Notes under the pieces: generated by a model | Databases searched by the model: none | Told to the model about the DNA's origin: nothing | Seen by the model: the letters and a program-made list of their open reading frames with translations, nothing else | Origin: Acidobacteriota bacterium | Lineage (GTDB): Bacteria > Acidobacteriota > Terriglobia > Terriglobales > Acidobacteriaceae | DNA length: 33,189 nucleotides | Assembly: GCA_003225535.1 (NCBI GenBank) | Contig: QIAL01000315.1 | Coordinates: forward strand, 1 to 33,189 | Reading direction: 5' to 3' | Part shown: in pieces, positions 1 through 8,479 of the stretch | Position numbering within the stretch: the first letter of the stretch is position 1 | Layout: each line of letters opens with the position of its first letter | Translations under genes and position numbers: made by a program

Positions 1-373
1 AAACGTACTGGCCGAAAGTATGACCAGCAATAAATCCATGAAAGTCATTACCTTCCAGACTGAATCCCGTGAGGTCGTACCAGCCTCCCATGTCTTCTCC
101 GGGAGCGGCCAGACCGGCGACCTGCCGGAAAACCTTCAGCATGCGATCGTCATCAAGATTCAGGAAGCGCGAGTGGTTTTCTTCGAACTGCCGCTTCATC
201 GGTCCATCGAGCAACTGGACGTCGCCATAGGCAAACGTCGTGAGAGGTGTGGACACGGCTACTAGGCTCTTGTCGGAGGCGGCCCATGCTGGAAGGATGC
301 TCCCGACACAGGCGCCCGCAGCAGTGGCACTCGTTGCCTTGAGGAACGTTCGACGATCTACTCCTGACGGCAT
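1..373 (-). CDS. Beta-L-arabinofuranosidase-like protein, DUF1680/GH127 (N-terminus only, cut by window edge)
   Basis: Only the first 124 codons are in the window; the gene runs off the left edge. The start is the ATG at 373, preceded by a GGGGGA stretch at good spacing. The N-terminus has a twin-arginine-type signal (DRRTFLK followed by an Ala/Thr-rich stretch ending near PAWAA), so export is likely. The mature part shows the typical opening of DUF1680 proteins: DRMLKVFRQVAGL, MGGWYD and GHTFGQY. This family contains beta-L-arabinofuranosidases (GH127/GH146) that use a Zn-bound Cys nucleophile, but the catalytic part lies outside the window. The gene is divergent from the GH51 gene and carries a LacI-type operator-like site about 22 bases before its start. 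Substrate is inferred from neighbours. Confidence 0.85.
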   Translation of the reverse strand, partial: MPSGVDRRTFLKATSATAAGACVGSILPAWAASDKSLVAVSTPLTTFAYGDVQLLDGPMKRQFEENHSRFLNLDDDRMLKVFRQVAGLAAPGEDMGGWYDLTGFSLEGNDFHGFIAGHTFGQYV

Positions 374-394
374 ATTTTGGGTCCCCCAGTGCGA

Positions 395-406
395 GCAATC
401 GTTTAC
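395..406. promoter_or_regulatory. LacI-type operator-like site (GCAATCGTTTAC)
   Basis: Matches 10 of 12 positions of the GTAAACGTTTAC palindrome found upstream of the lacI gene in this window. It sits 22 bases upstream of the ATG of the minus-strand GH127-like gene, where binding would block transcription. It is the weakest of the four sites. Confidence 0.5.
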
Positions 407-598
407 TACAAATAGAGGCTAGGAGCCTTGTACTTTTTTGTCAATGAGTCGCCTCGGATTCTCTGCCTTCGACGGAAGATTTAGTCTAGTGCTGGACTGC
501 GCTAGTAGGGCAGAACTTCAAACGAGCAAGAGGGGCGAAGTGCCGCTTCTCTCCTTGCGCTCCAAGCGTGCCAAATCGTATATTAATTCGGTTTGCGG

Positions 599-610
599 GT
601 AATCGTTTAC
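599..610. promoter_or_regulatory. LacI-type operator-like site (GTAATCGTTTAC)
   Basis: Matches 11 of 12 positions of the palindrome GTAAACGTTTAC. It lies about 60 bases before the GH51 start, next to a weak -10-like TAGTAT. Presumed target of the LacI-family regulator encoded at 2350-3417. Confidence 0.6.
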
Positions 611-670
611 TAGTATCCAAAATGCAGGCCGAGTTTTGTGTTGACTGGCCAAACTGGGAGGATGAAAACA

Positions 671-2278
671 ATGCCGTCGAGACGCCAGTTCCTGCAACAG
701 GCTTCTACCGCCGCTTTAGCGATGTCTTCCAGCACTTTCTTGGGGCGCCTTGTCTCGGCGCAGACATCTTCCGCAGATCAGCCCGCCCGCATTCTGATCG
801 ACGGTCGCCGCAGCATCTCTCCCCTTGACCGAAACTTGTTCGGCTCATTCCTCGAGCAGTTAGGGCGAGCGATTTATGAGGGGATCTATGATCCGGCATC
901 AAAGTTGTCCGATTCGAATGGTTTCCGCAAGGACGTGATGCAGGAGGTGCGCACCCTGGGTGTTCCAATCATTCGATATCCGGGCGGCAACTTCGTCTCC
1001 GGCTACAACTGGCTCGACGGCGTGGGGCCGAAGCAGGATCGACCGCGAGTGCTCGATAAAGCCTGGGACTCCATTAACACTAACCAGTTTGGCACCAATG
1101 AGTACATGCAGTGGTGCAAGGCCGCGGGAACGTTGCCGCTCATGGGCCTTAATCTCGGAACCGGAACTCCGGAACAAGCGGCCGCGCTTCTGGAGTACTG
1201 CAATGTGGACAAGGGAACAGAGTGGAGCGACTTACGGCGGAAGCACGGCTATGCCGAGCCCTACGACGTGAAGTACTGGTGCCTGGGTAATGAAATGGAT
1301 GGGCCGTGGCAGATCGGGCACATGACCGCAGTCGAGTACGGCATGAAGGCCCAGGATACGGCGCGCCAGATGCGCTATGTGGACCGGTCCGTGCAGTTGA
1401 TCGCCTGTGGATCAAGCGGTCCGTTGATGCCGACTTATCTGGAATGGGACAGGGAGGTTCTGGAGCAATGCTATGAGAACGTGGACGGGCTGTCGTTGCA
1501 TCGCTACCTCGGAAATGGCGGGGAAACAGGCGGGGACAGCGCTAAGTATCTGGCCATGAACCTGACGATGGATCGTCAGATTGCCGAAACGCTTGCTGTC
1601 TGCGATCTGGTGCGAGGGCACAAGAGGTCGCCAAAGAAGCTCTGGCTCTCCTTTGATGAATGGAACGTCTGGTATCGCGCGCGGGGCGGAGACGCAGCGG
1701 ATGGGCACCGGAAAGAGGCGCCACATCTCCTCGAAGAGATTTATGACCTCGAGGACGCTCTGCTGGTGGGCGGAATGCTCAACACCCTGATGCGAAATGC
1801 CGATCGTGTGAAGGTCGCCTGTTTGGCGCAACTAATCAACGTGATCGCGCCCATCATGACCAACGAAAATGGGCTCTTCCGGCAGACGATTTACTATCCG
1901 TACGCATGGGCGCTGCAATATGCGCGTGGGAAGGTGCTGAACGTGTTGGTCGAGTCGCCCACCTACGACGTTAAGGGCCTGGATGCGGTCCCGTTCATCG
2001 ATGCAGTTGCGACAACCGAGGATGGCAGGACTTCACTCTTCATTCTCAACCGGGACTTGTCGAAGGCTCATGCGATCGAAGTGGTCTGGGAAGACCAACC
2101 GCAGAGCCGCGTGCTGGATTCACTGGTGTTGACCGGGAGCGACCTGAAGGCCGTCAATGGTTTCGACGCGCCGGAGCGAGTGAAACCGCAGAGCTTCGAC
2201 AAACCATCTACCGCAAACGGGCGCACAAGATTCGAAGTTCCGGCACGGTCCTACACCATGATTCAGTGGGTCGCATAA
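671..2278 (+). CDS. Alpha-L-arabinofuranosidase, GH51, Tat-exported
   Basis: Predicted to release terminal alpha-L-arabinofuranosyl residues from arabinan or arabinoxylan side chains. The start at 671 (535 aa) is chosen because GGGAGG sits 9 bases upstream; ATGs at 638 and 662 are in frame but fit the ribosome site less well. The N-terminus is a twin-arginine signal (SRRQFLQQ, then a hydrophobic stretch ending near VSAQ). The GH51 TIM barrel follows, with RYPGGNFVSGYNW, the acid/base Glu208 in WCLGNEMDGPW and the nucleophile Glu330 in SFDEWNVWY. A C-terminal beta domain closes the protein. Both catalytic motifs are intact and the length fits the family. It is transcribed away from the GH127-like gene through a shared region with two operator-like sites. 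Arabinose specificity comes from the family and was not tested. Confidence 0.95.
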   Translation: MPSRRQFLQQASTAALAMSSSTFLGRLVSAQTSSADQPARILIDGRRSISPLDRNLFGSFLEQLGRAIYEGIYDPASKLSDSNGFRKDVMQEVRTLGVPIIRYPGGNFVSGYNWLDGVGPKQDRPRVLDKAWDSINTNQFGTNEYMQWCKAAGTLPLMGLNLGTGTPEQAAALLEYCNVDKGTEWSDLRRKHGYAEPYDVKYWCLGNEMDGPWQIGHMTAVEYGMKAQDTARQMRYVDRSVQLIACGSSGPLMPTYLEWDREVLEQCYENVDGLSLHRYLGNGGETGGDSAKYLAMNLTMDRQIAETLAVCDLVRGHKRSPKKLWLSFDEWNVWYRARGGDAADGHRKEAPHLLEEIYDLEDALLVGGMLNTLMRNADRVKVACLAQLINVIAPIMTNENGLFRQTIYYPYAWALQYARGKVLNVLVESPTYDVKGLDAVPFIDAVATTEDGRTSLFILNRDLSKAHAIEVVWEDQPQSRVLDSLVLTGSDLKAVNGFDAPERVKPQSFDKPSTANGRTRFEVPARSYTMIQWVA

Positions 2279-2349
2279 GCAGACTCGAACGGGGCGACGT
2301 TCAAAAAGCATTGGGCCACAGGAGCAAACTTTAACTTGGACAACACCAA

Positions 2350-3417
2350 CTATTGCGGCGCAGGAGTTTTTCGTGATTTCGCGACACGGTTTGGCGTCGG
2401 AGTAGCCGCTGATCTTCTACTGCGAGCTAGCGCCGTAGATCGGCGGAGGACCAACCCCGTCACAAGTTCATAGTTGTGCCGTTCGGGTGAGGAAGATCCA
2501 TCCTCGACCTCTTGCAATAGGGCATTGAAGGCAATCTTGGCCAAATCGTGTTGAGACATCTGAACCGTCGTCAGCGGCGGAATCGTGAACTCAGCCAAAT
2601 GGATATTGTCGAAACCGACAACTGAGAGGTCTTCCGGTATCTTGATGTTTTGATCGTATGCTTCCCGCAAGACTCCAATGGCAGTCATATCGTTGGAGCA
2701 GAGGACAGCAGTCGGCGAGTCACTCAATTTGTTCAGTTCCAGAAGAGCATTCATCCCTCCCTCCATTCTGTGGTCCCCGACGACGATCAAATCAGGGGAA
2801 AGCCCGATCTCTTTCATGGAGGCCTCGAAAGCATCTCGCCGCGCGCCCGCGGATTTCAGGCGCTGTGGTCCTGCAATGAACGCGATTCGTGTGTGGCGCA
2901 GCGCAGCCAGGTGCTGGACTGCCTGTCGAATTCCGTTCAGATAGTTGATTCGGATATTTGCAATGCCTGGAATATTCGGTCCTACATCGACAAAGACGAG
3001 CGGAACCTTCCGGTCGCGAAGGTGTTCAATTAATGACTCCTCCATGCCGAAGGTCAAAATCGCAACTCCATCCACGCGGCGTTCAATCATCCTGCGAACC
3101 GACGATTCCATGCGCTTGGGGTCATGCACGGTAGACGTCAACAGAATCTCGTAGTTGTTCTTGACCGCCAGATCCTCGAATGTCTGAACAATTTCCGGAA
3201 AGAATGGATTCGTGATTTCGGAGACAATCAGTCCGAAGATGCGGCTTCGCCCAAGCACTAAAGCGCGAGCCTGGGTGTTGGGGTAATAGCCCAACTCGTC
3301 GACGACTTTCCACACTCTCTTGGCTAGTTGAGGATCTACCGTGGGAACACGGTTGATTGCTCGAGACACGGTGGCGGTGGAAACTTTCGCCCTCCGGGCA
3401 ATCTCTCGAATATCCAT
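2350..3417 (-). CDS. LacI-family transcriptional regulator of the sugar locus
   Basis: A 355-aa repressor-type regulator. The start at 3417 places the helix-turn-helix at the very N-terminus, as is normal for the family (MDIREIARRAKVS, TVSRAIN, then the hinge region PNTQARALV). The rest is a periplasmic-binding-protein-like effector domain (FGLIVSEITNPFF, CSNDMTAIGVLREA, SVVGFDNI). A basic tail of about 25 residues after the fold (RSRRSAATPTPNR) is unusual. A perfect 16-bp palindrome lies 59 bases upstream, overlapping a plausible -35, so autorepression is likely. The same motif occurs before the GH127, GH51 and GH31 genes, so this protein probably controls the locus in response to a sugar. 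The inducer cannot be read from the sequence. Confidence 0.95.
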   Translation of the reverse strand: MDIREIARRAKVSTATVSRAINRVPTVDPQLAKRVWKVVDELGYYPNTQARALVLGRSRIFGLIVSEITNPFFPEIVQTFEDLAVKNNYEILLTSTVHDPKRMESSVRRMIERRVDGVAILTFGMEESLIEHLRDRKVPLVFVDVGPNIPGIANIRINYLNGIRQAVQHLAALRHTRIAFIAGPQRLKSAGARRDAFEASMKEIGLSPDLIVVGDHRMEGGMNALLELNKLSDSPTAVLCSNDMTAIGVLREAYDQNIKIPEDLSVVGFDNIHLAEFTIPPLTTVQMSQHDLAKIAFNALLQEVEDGSSSPERHNYELVTGLVLRRSTALARSRRSAATPTPNRVAKSRKTPAPQ

Positions 3418-3452
3418 GGAATTGAGTAGAAAAGGGGAAACGACTGCGGATA

Positions 3453-3481
3453 ATCTTATCACGCCTGGTTGGCCATGGTAA
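3453..3481 (-). promoter_or_regulatory. Putative lacI promoter
   Basis: Reading the minus strand, TTACCA (3481-3476) serves as -35 and TAAGAT (3458-3453) as -10 with a 17-base spacer; each matches the sigma-70 consensus at 4 of 6 positions. The -35 lies inside the perfect operator palindrome, which suits autorepression. Confidence 0.4.
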
Positions 3482-3491
3482 ACGTTTACCA
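3476..3491. promoter_or_regulatory. LacI-type operator, perfect 16-bp palindrome TGGTAAACGTTTACCA
   Basis: A perfect dyad with a central CG, the usual form of LacI/GalR operators. It is located 59 bases upstream of the lacI start and in the gap after the GH31 gene. It is the best copy of four related sites and defines the consensus used here. Confidence 0.75.
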
Positions 3492-3516
3492 GAAGGACCT
3501 GATCGAGGCTCGATCG

Positions 3517-3708
3517 CTAGAAATGCACGTCCGCCAGATTTCCGTCGAAAGTCACGTTCTTCTGAGCTCCAAGTACGTTCACAGAGATGTTTCTCCGCAA
3601 AGGCGGCAGCATGCGTGATCCGGGGGCAAGAGTCAGGGTCAGTGTTCTTGATGCGTCGTTCCAAATCAGCCTTGTTCCCATCCATTCACCCTTTCGGTAG
3701 TTGAAGGA
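3517..3708 (-). pseudogene. Out-of-frame C-terminal remnant of the GH31 gene
   Basis: Reading a frame different from the main GH31 frame, positions 3708 to 3517 encode FNYRKGEWMGT, IWNDASRTLTL and a terminal beta-strand pattern ending in VHF and TAG. This is the usual C-terminal beta domain of GH31 enzymes. Joining it to the main frame needs a frameshift, and about 18-20 residues (the usual PGxDGxFxLYEDDG stretch) are missing at the junction near 3708-3715. The main protein therefore ends early. Either the gene is damaged or the assembly is wrong here. Confidence 0.7.
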
Positions 3709-5659
3709 ACGAAATTGAAAGGGACTGATCCACGCTTTCGTCCGTGTGCTGCTTGACAGGTCCCAAGGGAAGGACCGTTCCAGCCGCTACATAGAGCGGT
3801 ATTGTTTCGAGATCGACAGACCGCCTGATTTCACGGCCTCCTTCGAGGCGATCGTTCGTCCAGAAGTCATACCAGTTGCCACGCGGAAGATAGACGGAAC
3901 TAGCAGTTGCTGCCTTTTCCGCTACCGGAGCCACCAAAATACTGCGGCCCCACAGATACTGATCGTTTCGCGCAACCGCAACCGGATCGTTGGGATAGTG
4001 CAACCAGAGAGCGCGCATCACGGGCATGCCCGTCGTGGCACATTCGCGGACGGCGCTGTACAGATACGGCAGCATTCGGTAACGAAGTTCGAGGTATTTT
4101 CTGCAGATTGGTTCGACCTGGGCATTGTGGAGCTGGCTCGCATCCGGCACGGAGGCGCCGTCGTAGTTGCGGACCTCAACCGGACCCGGGTCCCCAGTGT
4201 TCCAGCCCCAGGGCAGGCGAAGTTTCCATGTACGCCCGTGAGAGCGAAACAGAGTGCAGAATGCCCCGAATTGAAACCAACGTAGGTAGAGTTCAGCGCT
4301 GAACTCGGACGTCGGAACGAACCCTCCGATATCCGTACCCCAATAAGCAATGCCTGTGAGCGATGTGTTGATGGCGATGGGAACTTGGGTCTTCAGTGTC
4401 TCCCAGGTGGAATACACATCTCCGGACCATAAGAACGATGCATAGCGTTGCATCCCGGCGTAGCCGTTGCGATGAAGAGCGTAGGGTCGTTCGTTCGGCC
4501 GGTCGATCTGCGGACCTTCCCAGTGCATCTGGTTGCGCGCCAGGCGTGACGCGATATCCAGAGGATCGCCTTCGTCCGGCCACCAGCCATCGACTCCCGT
4601 GGCGAAGTCCTTGCGGTGCGCGTCCCAGTAGCAGTTGGCGTCCTCTGCGTCGAACGAACGCACGTCGCAGGGATCGTTGACTGTTCCGCGGAGCTTGTCT
4701 GTCAGGATCACATCGTGCAGGACGACCCGAAAATTGTCTTTATGCAATTGCTCGATCATCTCTTTGGGATCAGGAAAGACCTGGGAGTTCCAGGAGAATG
4801 ATCCGTTTTCAGTATTCCAGCCTGACGGGCAGAATCCAGTTCCGAGGTAAATCAACGCGTCGCAGGGAAGTTTCTTCTCGCGAAACACCTTTGCTTCGGC
4901 GAGGATCTCCTCACGGCTGGCGAGGGTGCGATGGGATTGCTGATATCCGAAGCTCCACAGCGGTGGCATTTCCGCGTGACCGGTAATGCGCGCGTACTCG
5001 GCCATGATGACCGCAGGATCGAGAGAGTGCACAAAGAAAATGTCGAGGGCGGCGACGGTGAAATCGAATGTTCCAAATGGTTGGTGGAAAAACATCGCCC
5101 AGCCCTCGGTGCTGACGATCCAAGGGATCGGAACGCGTCCGCCGTGCGTTCTAAGACGATAACCGCCCTGTCCGCTGATCATGGGGTCCGTTGAGCCCCT
5201 GCGGTCGAATTGTGGTCCGCCTTCTCCGAGGCCGAGCAGCGGGGAGTTCCCAGTTGCAAAGGAGACATTGCCCTCGGGATCAACTTCAAGCTGCTGAATT
5301 CTGCCGCCTTTCCGAGTCGAAATGGTGAAGACAATGGGACTGGCAGAAACGTGAACGCTCAACTCTCCCGCCTTGAGTTCTTGGGGCGCCTGTTTGCCTC
5401 GCAATCGCGCGATGGGCTCACCCCATGACGTCTGCACAAGAGATCCATCCAAAGGAATTGGAGCCGTCTTACCATTTGTAATGGGCAATACGGACAGCTT
5501 GACCGTCGGTTCACTGATGGATGTGATCTGAATCTCCCGGTCGGAAGTGGACTCTTGCAGAAGGGTTTTCAGATCGGTCGCACCACGCGGCAAGCTGAGT
5601 GCCGCGGAGGTGGCGGCCAGATTCTTCAGCATTTGCCGGCGGTTCCAAGGTGCTTTCAT
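3686..5659 (-). CDS. GH31 family glycoside hydrolase (alpha-glucosidase/alpha-xylosidase type), frameshifted at C-terminus
   Basis: A 657-aa exported glycosidase. The N-terminus is twin-arginine-like (NRRQMLKN followed by an Ala/Leu-rich stretch). The GH31 barrel shows GYQQSH, DALIYLGTGFCPSGW, the nucleophile Asp362 in WWPDEGD, the acid/base Asp414 in WSGDVYSTWETL, and YWGTDIGGF. The WWPDEGD form differs from the WNDMNEP of classical alpha-glucosidases, so the substrate is open; alpha-xylosidase or a related activity on a side chain is plausible. The frame ends early at LQLPKG; the remaining C-terminal domain is present in another frame down to 3517. The catalytic domain is complete, so activity may persist. 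The gene is divergent from the downstream GH127 operon, with a LacI-type site between them. Confidence 0.9.
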   Translation of the reverse strand: MKAPWNRRQMLKNLAATSAALSLPRGATDLKTLLQESTSDREIQITSISEPTVKLSVLPITNGKTAPIPLDGSLVQTSWGEPIARLRGKQAPQELKAGELSVHVSASPIVFTISTRKGGRIQQLEVDPEGNVSFATGNSPLLGLGEGGPQFDRRGSTDPMISGQGGYRLRTHGGRVPIPWIVSTEGWAMFFHQPFGTFDFTVAALDIFFVHSLDPAVIMAEYARITGHAEMPPLWSFGYQQSHRTLASREEILAEAKVFREKKLPCDALIYLGTGFCPSGWNTENGSFSWNSQVFPDPKEMIEQLHKDNFRVVLHDVILTDKLRGTVNDPCDVRSFDAEDANCYWDAHRKDFATGVDGWWPDEGDPLDIASRLARNQMHWEGPQIDRPNERPYALHRNGYAGMQRYASFLWSGDVYSTWETLKTQVPIAINTSLTGIAYWGTDIGGFVPTSEFSAELYLRWFQFGAFCTLFRSHGRTWKLRLPWGWNTGDPGPVEVRNYDGASVPDASQLHNAQVEPICRKYLELRYRMLPYLYSAVRECATTGMPVMRALWLHYPNDPVAVARNDQYLWGRSILVAPVAEKAATASSVYLPRGNWYDFWTNDRLEGGREIRRSVDLETIPLYVAAGTVLPLGPVKQHTDESVDQSLSISFLQLPKG

Positions 5660-5691
5660 GGTTTGAAAGTGCTCCGATGATGGAGTAATGA

Positions 5692-5703
5692 GTAAACGCT
5701 TAC
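5692..5703. promoter_or_regulatory. LacI-type operator-like site (GTAAACGCTTAC)
   Basis: Matches 11 of 12 positions of the palindrome. It lies in the divergent gap between GH31 (start 5659) and the GH127 operon (start 5749), directly upstream of a perfect -10 box, where binding would block the operon promoter. Confidence 0.65.
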
Positions 5704-5711
5704 CGGAGGAT

Positions 5712-5717
5712 TATAAT
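5712..5717 (+). promoter_or_regulatory. -10 box TATAAT of the GH127-MFS-dehydratase operon
   Basis: A perfect TATAAT lies 31 bases upstream of the GH127 ATG. The corresponding -35 position (about 5689-5694) is poor and overlaps the operator-like palindrome at 5692-5703, consistent with a repressor-controlled promoter. Confidence 0.5.
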
Positions 5718-5748
5718 TCCTTGGATCTCGCAAAGGGAGAAGCTAAAC

Positions 5749-7818
5749 ATGGCCGAGACGAAGGGAATATCGCGACGTCAGTTTGTGGGTTCTGCAGCCG
5801 CAGCGGCGGCCGTATCATCCCTGGCAGGTAAATCCGTTCTCGCCGCTGCGAGCGCGAAAGGCCCGACGCTTCCAAGCAGTGTGCTGCGCGACGATCCGAA
5901 TTGGAAGGAGCAAGGCGTAGAAAATTTGGCAAAGTCTCCGCATGCCAAGTTGCACGACATCCCTGTGCATGCGGTGACGATCCAGAGCGGATTCTGGGCG
6001 CGGCGACGAGAGATCAACGTCACCAAGACTATTCCCAGCATGCATGAACTGCTCGAGGCCAACGGCCGCATGAACAATTTTCGTCGCCTGGTGGGGAAGA
6101 GCACTGCCCAACAGATCGGTCCGGTATTTTCCGACTCTGATGTGTACAAGTGGACTGAGGCGGTTGGATTTGTCCTGCAATCGGGCGACCGTCCGGAACT
6201 GCGGCAAATGGCGGAAAAGCTGATCGACGAAGTTGTCGCAGTTCAGGAGCCTAACGGTTATCTGAACACCTACTACCAGGAAGATCGCAAGTCACTGCGG
6301 ATGCTACCCCAAACGCAGACCACCGGACACGAACTCTACAACATCGGCCACATGCTGCAGGGGGCAATTGCGTACTATCGCGCCACGGGTGATCGCAAAT
6401 TGCTGGATGCGGGGATTCGCTTCGTTGACGATTTCTTGTTGCCCAATTACGGTCCGGCTCCGAAGAAGCCTATCGTGTCAGGACATCCGGAGATCGAGAT
6501 GGGCCTGATTGAACTGTATCGCACGACCGGAGACAAGCGGCATCTAGAACTCGCGGGCTACGTTCTGCAGGGAGACAAGCGGATCGATCTGCCCGAGCGT
6601 CGAACCATTTACATGTTCAGCGGAACCCCTTTCACCACGCGGACAAAGCTAGAAGGACATGCAGTTCGCGCCATGTATGCCTGCTGCGGCGCCACCGATT
6701 ACTACATGGAGACAGGCGACGACTCCTATTGGCAAACATTGAATCGTCTGTGGGGCGATATGACCTCGACCAAGATGTACGTCACCGGTGGCGTGGGATC
6801 GAGAGCAGAAGGCGAAGCATTCGGTGATGCTTACGAGCTTCCCAATTTCCGTGCGTACGGAGAGAGCTGTGCCGCGATCGGCAACATGATGTGGAACTGG
6901 CGGATGCTAGCCGTCACCGGAGACGCGAAATTCACCGATGTGATCGAACGAGCTCTGTACAACGGAATCAACTCTGGAATGTCACTCGACGGCGCGATGT
7001 ATTGCTATCGCAACCCCTTGGCCTTTGACGCCTCCACCGGAGAAAAGATCCGCAATCCGTGGTACGACGTAACCTGCTGTCCTCCGAATCTTGAGCGTAC
7101 CTTCGCATCGCTGCCGGGATATCTTTACAGCACCAGTAGTGACGGAGTCTACGTGCATTTGTATGAGAATTCGCAACTCGACTGGCATTTGGAAGATGGC
7201 ACCGGCCTGAAAGTAACTCAGAAGACAAACTATCCGTGGGATGGTGGAGTCGACCTCGCCGTCACGCCTGCGCAGCCGGCGGAGTTCACGGTTTTCCTGA
7301 GGATCCCGGGTTGGGCGGACAACGCCGAAGTGAAAGTGAATGGAAAGGCGTGGACTGGAGCGGCCGCGGGAAAATATCTGAGCATTCGGCGCCGTTGGGC
7401 AGACGGTGATGTCGTTCGTCTGCAGGTTGCAATGACTCCACAAGTGCTTGCCGCCAATCCACGCGTGGCCGACGACACGGGACGAGTAGCAGTTCAACGA
7501 GGCCCGCTCGTTTATTGCCTCGAAGGGCTTGATCAGCCTCAAGGAGTTGACCTCAGCGACGTTGCTCTTCGGCCGGGGAAGCAAGCTGGCGAGGACTTCC
7601 AGAGTGAATTCAGAAAGGACCTGCTGGATGGAGTCATCGTGCTTCATCATCCGGGCCTGGCGCGTGAGAACAATGCATCCGGCACCACTCTCTATCCGCG
7701 ATACAACGGAGAGTCCGTAAAGACCCGTCGCGTGGATCTCACGTTCATTCCCTATTACGCGTGGTCGAATCGAACGGCGACGGCGATGCAGGTGTGGACG
7801 CCTTTGCTGGCATCCTGA
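5749..7818 (+). CDS. Beta-L-arabinofuranosidase-like, DUF1680/GH127, Tat-exported
   Basis: A full-length 689-aa enzyme. GGGAGA lies 8-9 bases before the ATG. The signal is twin-arginine (SRRQFVG, then an Ala-rich stretch ending near VLAAASA). The (alpha/alpha)6 barrel shows GHELYNIGHMLQGA and HPEIEMGLIELYR. The Zn/nucleophile site of GH127 is complete: Glu372 and Cys374 in GESCAAIG, and Cys443-Cys444 in TCCPPN; the second pair contains the nucleophile in characterised members. Two beta domains follow (FLRIPGWA, VQRGPLVYCLEG). It is predicted to remove beta-L-arabinofuranosyl groups, which complements the GH51 enzyme. It heads an operon with a transporter and sugar-acid enzymes; the gap to the transporter is 58 bases. 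The true linkage specificity is inferred. Confidence 0.93.
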   Translation: MAETKGISRRQFVGSAAAAAAVSSLAGKSVLAAASAKGPTLPSSVLRDDPNWKEQGVENLAKSPHAKLHDIPVHAVTIQSGFWARRREINVTKTIPSMHELLEANGRMNNFRRLVGKSTAQQIGPVFSDSDVYKWTEAVGFVLQSGDRPELRQMAEKLIDEVVAVQEPNGYLNTYYQEDRKSLRMLPQTQTTGHELYNIGHMLQGAIAYYRATGDRKLLDAGIRFVDDFLLPNYGPAPKKPIVSGHPEIEMGLIELYRTTGDKRHLELAGYVLQGDKRIDLPERRTIYMFSGTPFTTRTKLEGHAVRAMYACCGATDYYMETGDDSYWQTLNRLWGDMTSTKMYVTGGVGSRAEGEAFGDAYELPNFRAYGESCAAIGNMMWNWRMLAVTGDAKFTDVIERALYNGINSGMSLDGAMYCYRNPLAFDASTGEKIRNPWYDVTCCPPNLERTFASLPGYLYSTSSDGVYVHLYENSQLDWHLEDGTGLKVTQKTNYPWDGGVDLAVTPAQPAEFTVFLRIPGWADNAEVKVNGKAWTGAAAGKYLSIRRRWADGDVVRLQVAMTPQVLAANPRVADDTGRVAVQRGPLVYCLEGLDQPQGVDLSDVALRPGKQAGEDFQSEFRKDLLDGVIVLHHPGLARENNASGTTLYPRYNGESVKTRRVDLTFIPYYAWSNRTATAMQVWTPLLAS

Positions 7819-7876
7819 ACTCGGCTCTGCCGAGTATTGCATTTCCTGGGTCTGGATAACTTCGGAGGCGGATCGA

Positions 7877-8479
7877 TTGTTGCGCTGGAAAATTGCCGTA
7901 CTGGTGGGTGTGGCGATAGCGATAAGCTATCTGGATCGTCAGACACTTCCGGTCGCAGTGAATGCGATCGCGAAAGATATCCCACTCTCGAACGTACAGT
8001 TCTCGACGTTGCAGTCGGCCTTTCTGTTTTCCTACGCATTCATGTATGCCGGAGGTGGAAAGTTAAGTGATGCTCTTGGAACGCGGCTGGGGTTCACGGT
8101 CATCATGATCTTCTGGTCGCTGGCTTGCGCGAGTCACGCACTCGCTCTGAGCTTTGGGATGCTGGCGGTAAGCAGGTTCCTGCTGGGCATGGGTGAGGGT
8201 GGAGGCTTTCCCGCCGCGACCAGAGCGGTCGCGGAGTGGTTTCCTGCACAGGACCGGGCGTCGGCCATGGGCATCATCAACGCCGGAACGTCGGTGGGAG
8301 CGGTGATTGCGCCGCCATTGATTGCGTTCACTCTTGGCTTTGCGAACTGGCGCTGGATATTCCTGATTTCGGGAGCACTCGGTCTTTTGTGGACAGCATG
8401 GTGGCGGCGCTCATATTTTGTGCCCGAGGCGCACGCTGATCAGGCCAACCGTCGCGAGATGCTAGGGGAGGGGGCTTGA
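7877..8479 (+). CDS. MFS sugar-acid transporter, N-terminal half (gene split by deletion and frameshift)
   Basis: Encodes TM helices 1-6 of an anion:cation symporter (ACS)/ExuT-type MFS permease: AISYLDRQTLPVAV, then GEGGGFPAATRAVAEWFP and GIINAGTSVGAVIAPP. The start is the TTG at 7877, because GGAGG lies 8 bases upstream and no in-frame ATG fits. The frame stops at 8477-8479 inside the central cytoplasmic loop, right after a GGGGAGGGGG run. The other half continues in a different frame. Compared with ExuT-type proteins, about 30 residues of the loop between helices 6 and 7 are missing. Relatives import hexuronates or other sugar acids. A single working protein cannot be made from this sequence without a frame change. 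Confidence 0.85.
   Translation: MLRWKIAVLVGVAIAISYLDRQTLPVAVNAIAKDIPLSNVQFSTLQSAFLFSYAFMYAGGGKLSDALGTRLGFTVIMIFWSLACASHALALSFGMLAVSRFLLGMGEGGGFPAATRAVAEWFPAQDRASAMGIINAGTSVGAVIAPPLIAFTLGFANWRWIFLISGALGLLWTAWWRRSYFVPEAHADQANRREMLGEGA

Larger units (their letters stand above)
374..670. promoter_or_regulatory. Divergent promoter region between GH127 and GH51 genes
   Basis: This stretch of about 300 bases holds no convincing gene. It must carry the outward promoters of the GH127-like gene (minus) and the GH51 gene (plus). Two LacI-operator-like half-matched palindromes lie in it, one next to each gene. A weak -10-like TAGTAT (611-616) sits directly against the plus-side palindrome, but no good -35 could be placed. 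Confidence 0.5.

Noticed and set aside
3122-3685. 187-aa minus-strand open frame
   Set aside because: It overlaps lacI and the GH31 C-terminal remnant in a wrong frame; its translation has no family pattern, while both overlapped frames do.
6982-7842. 286-aa minus-strand open frame opposite the GH127 gene
   Set aside because: Antisense shadow of a gene with intact catalytic motifs; the translation is Arg/Ser-rich without domains.
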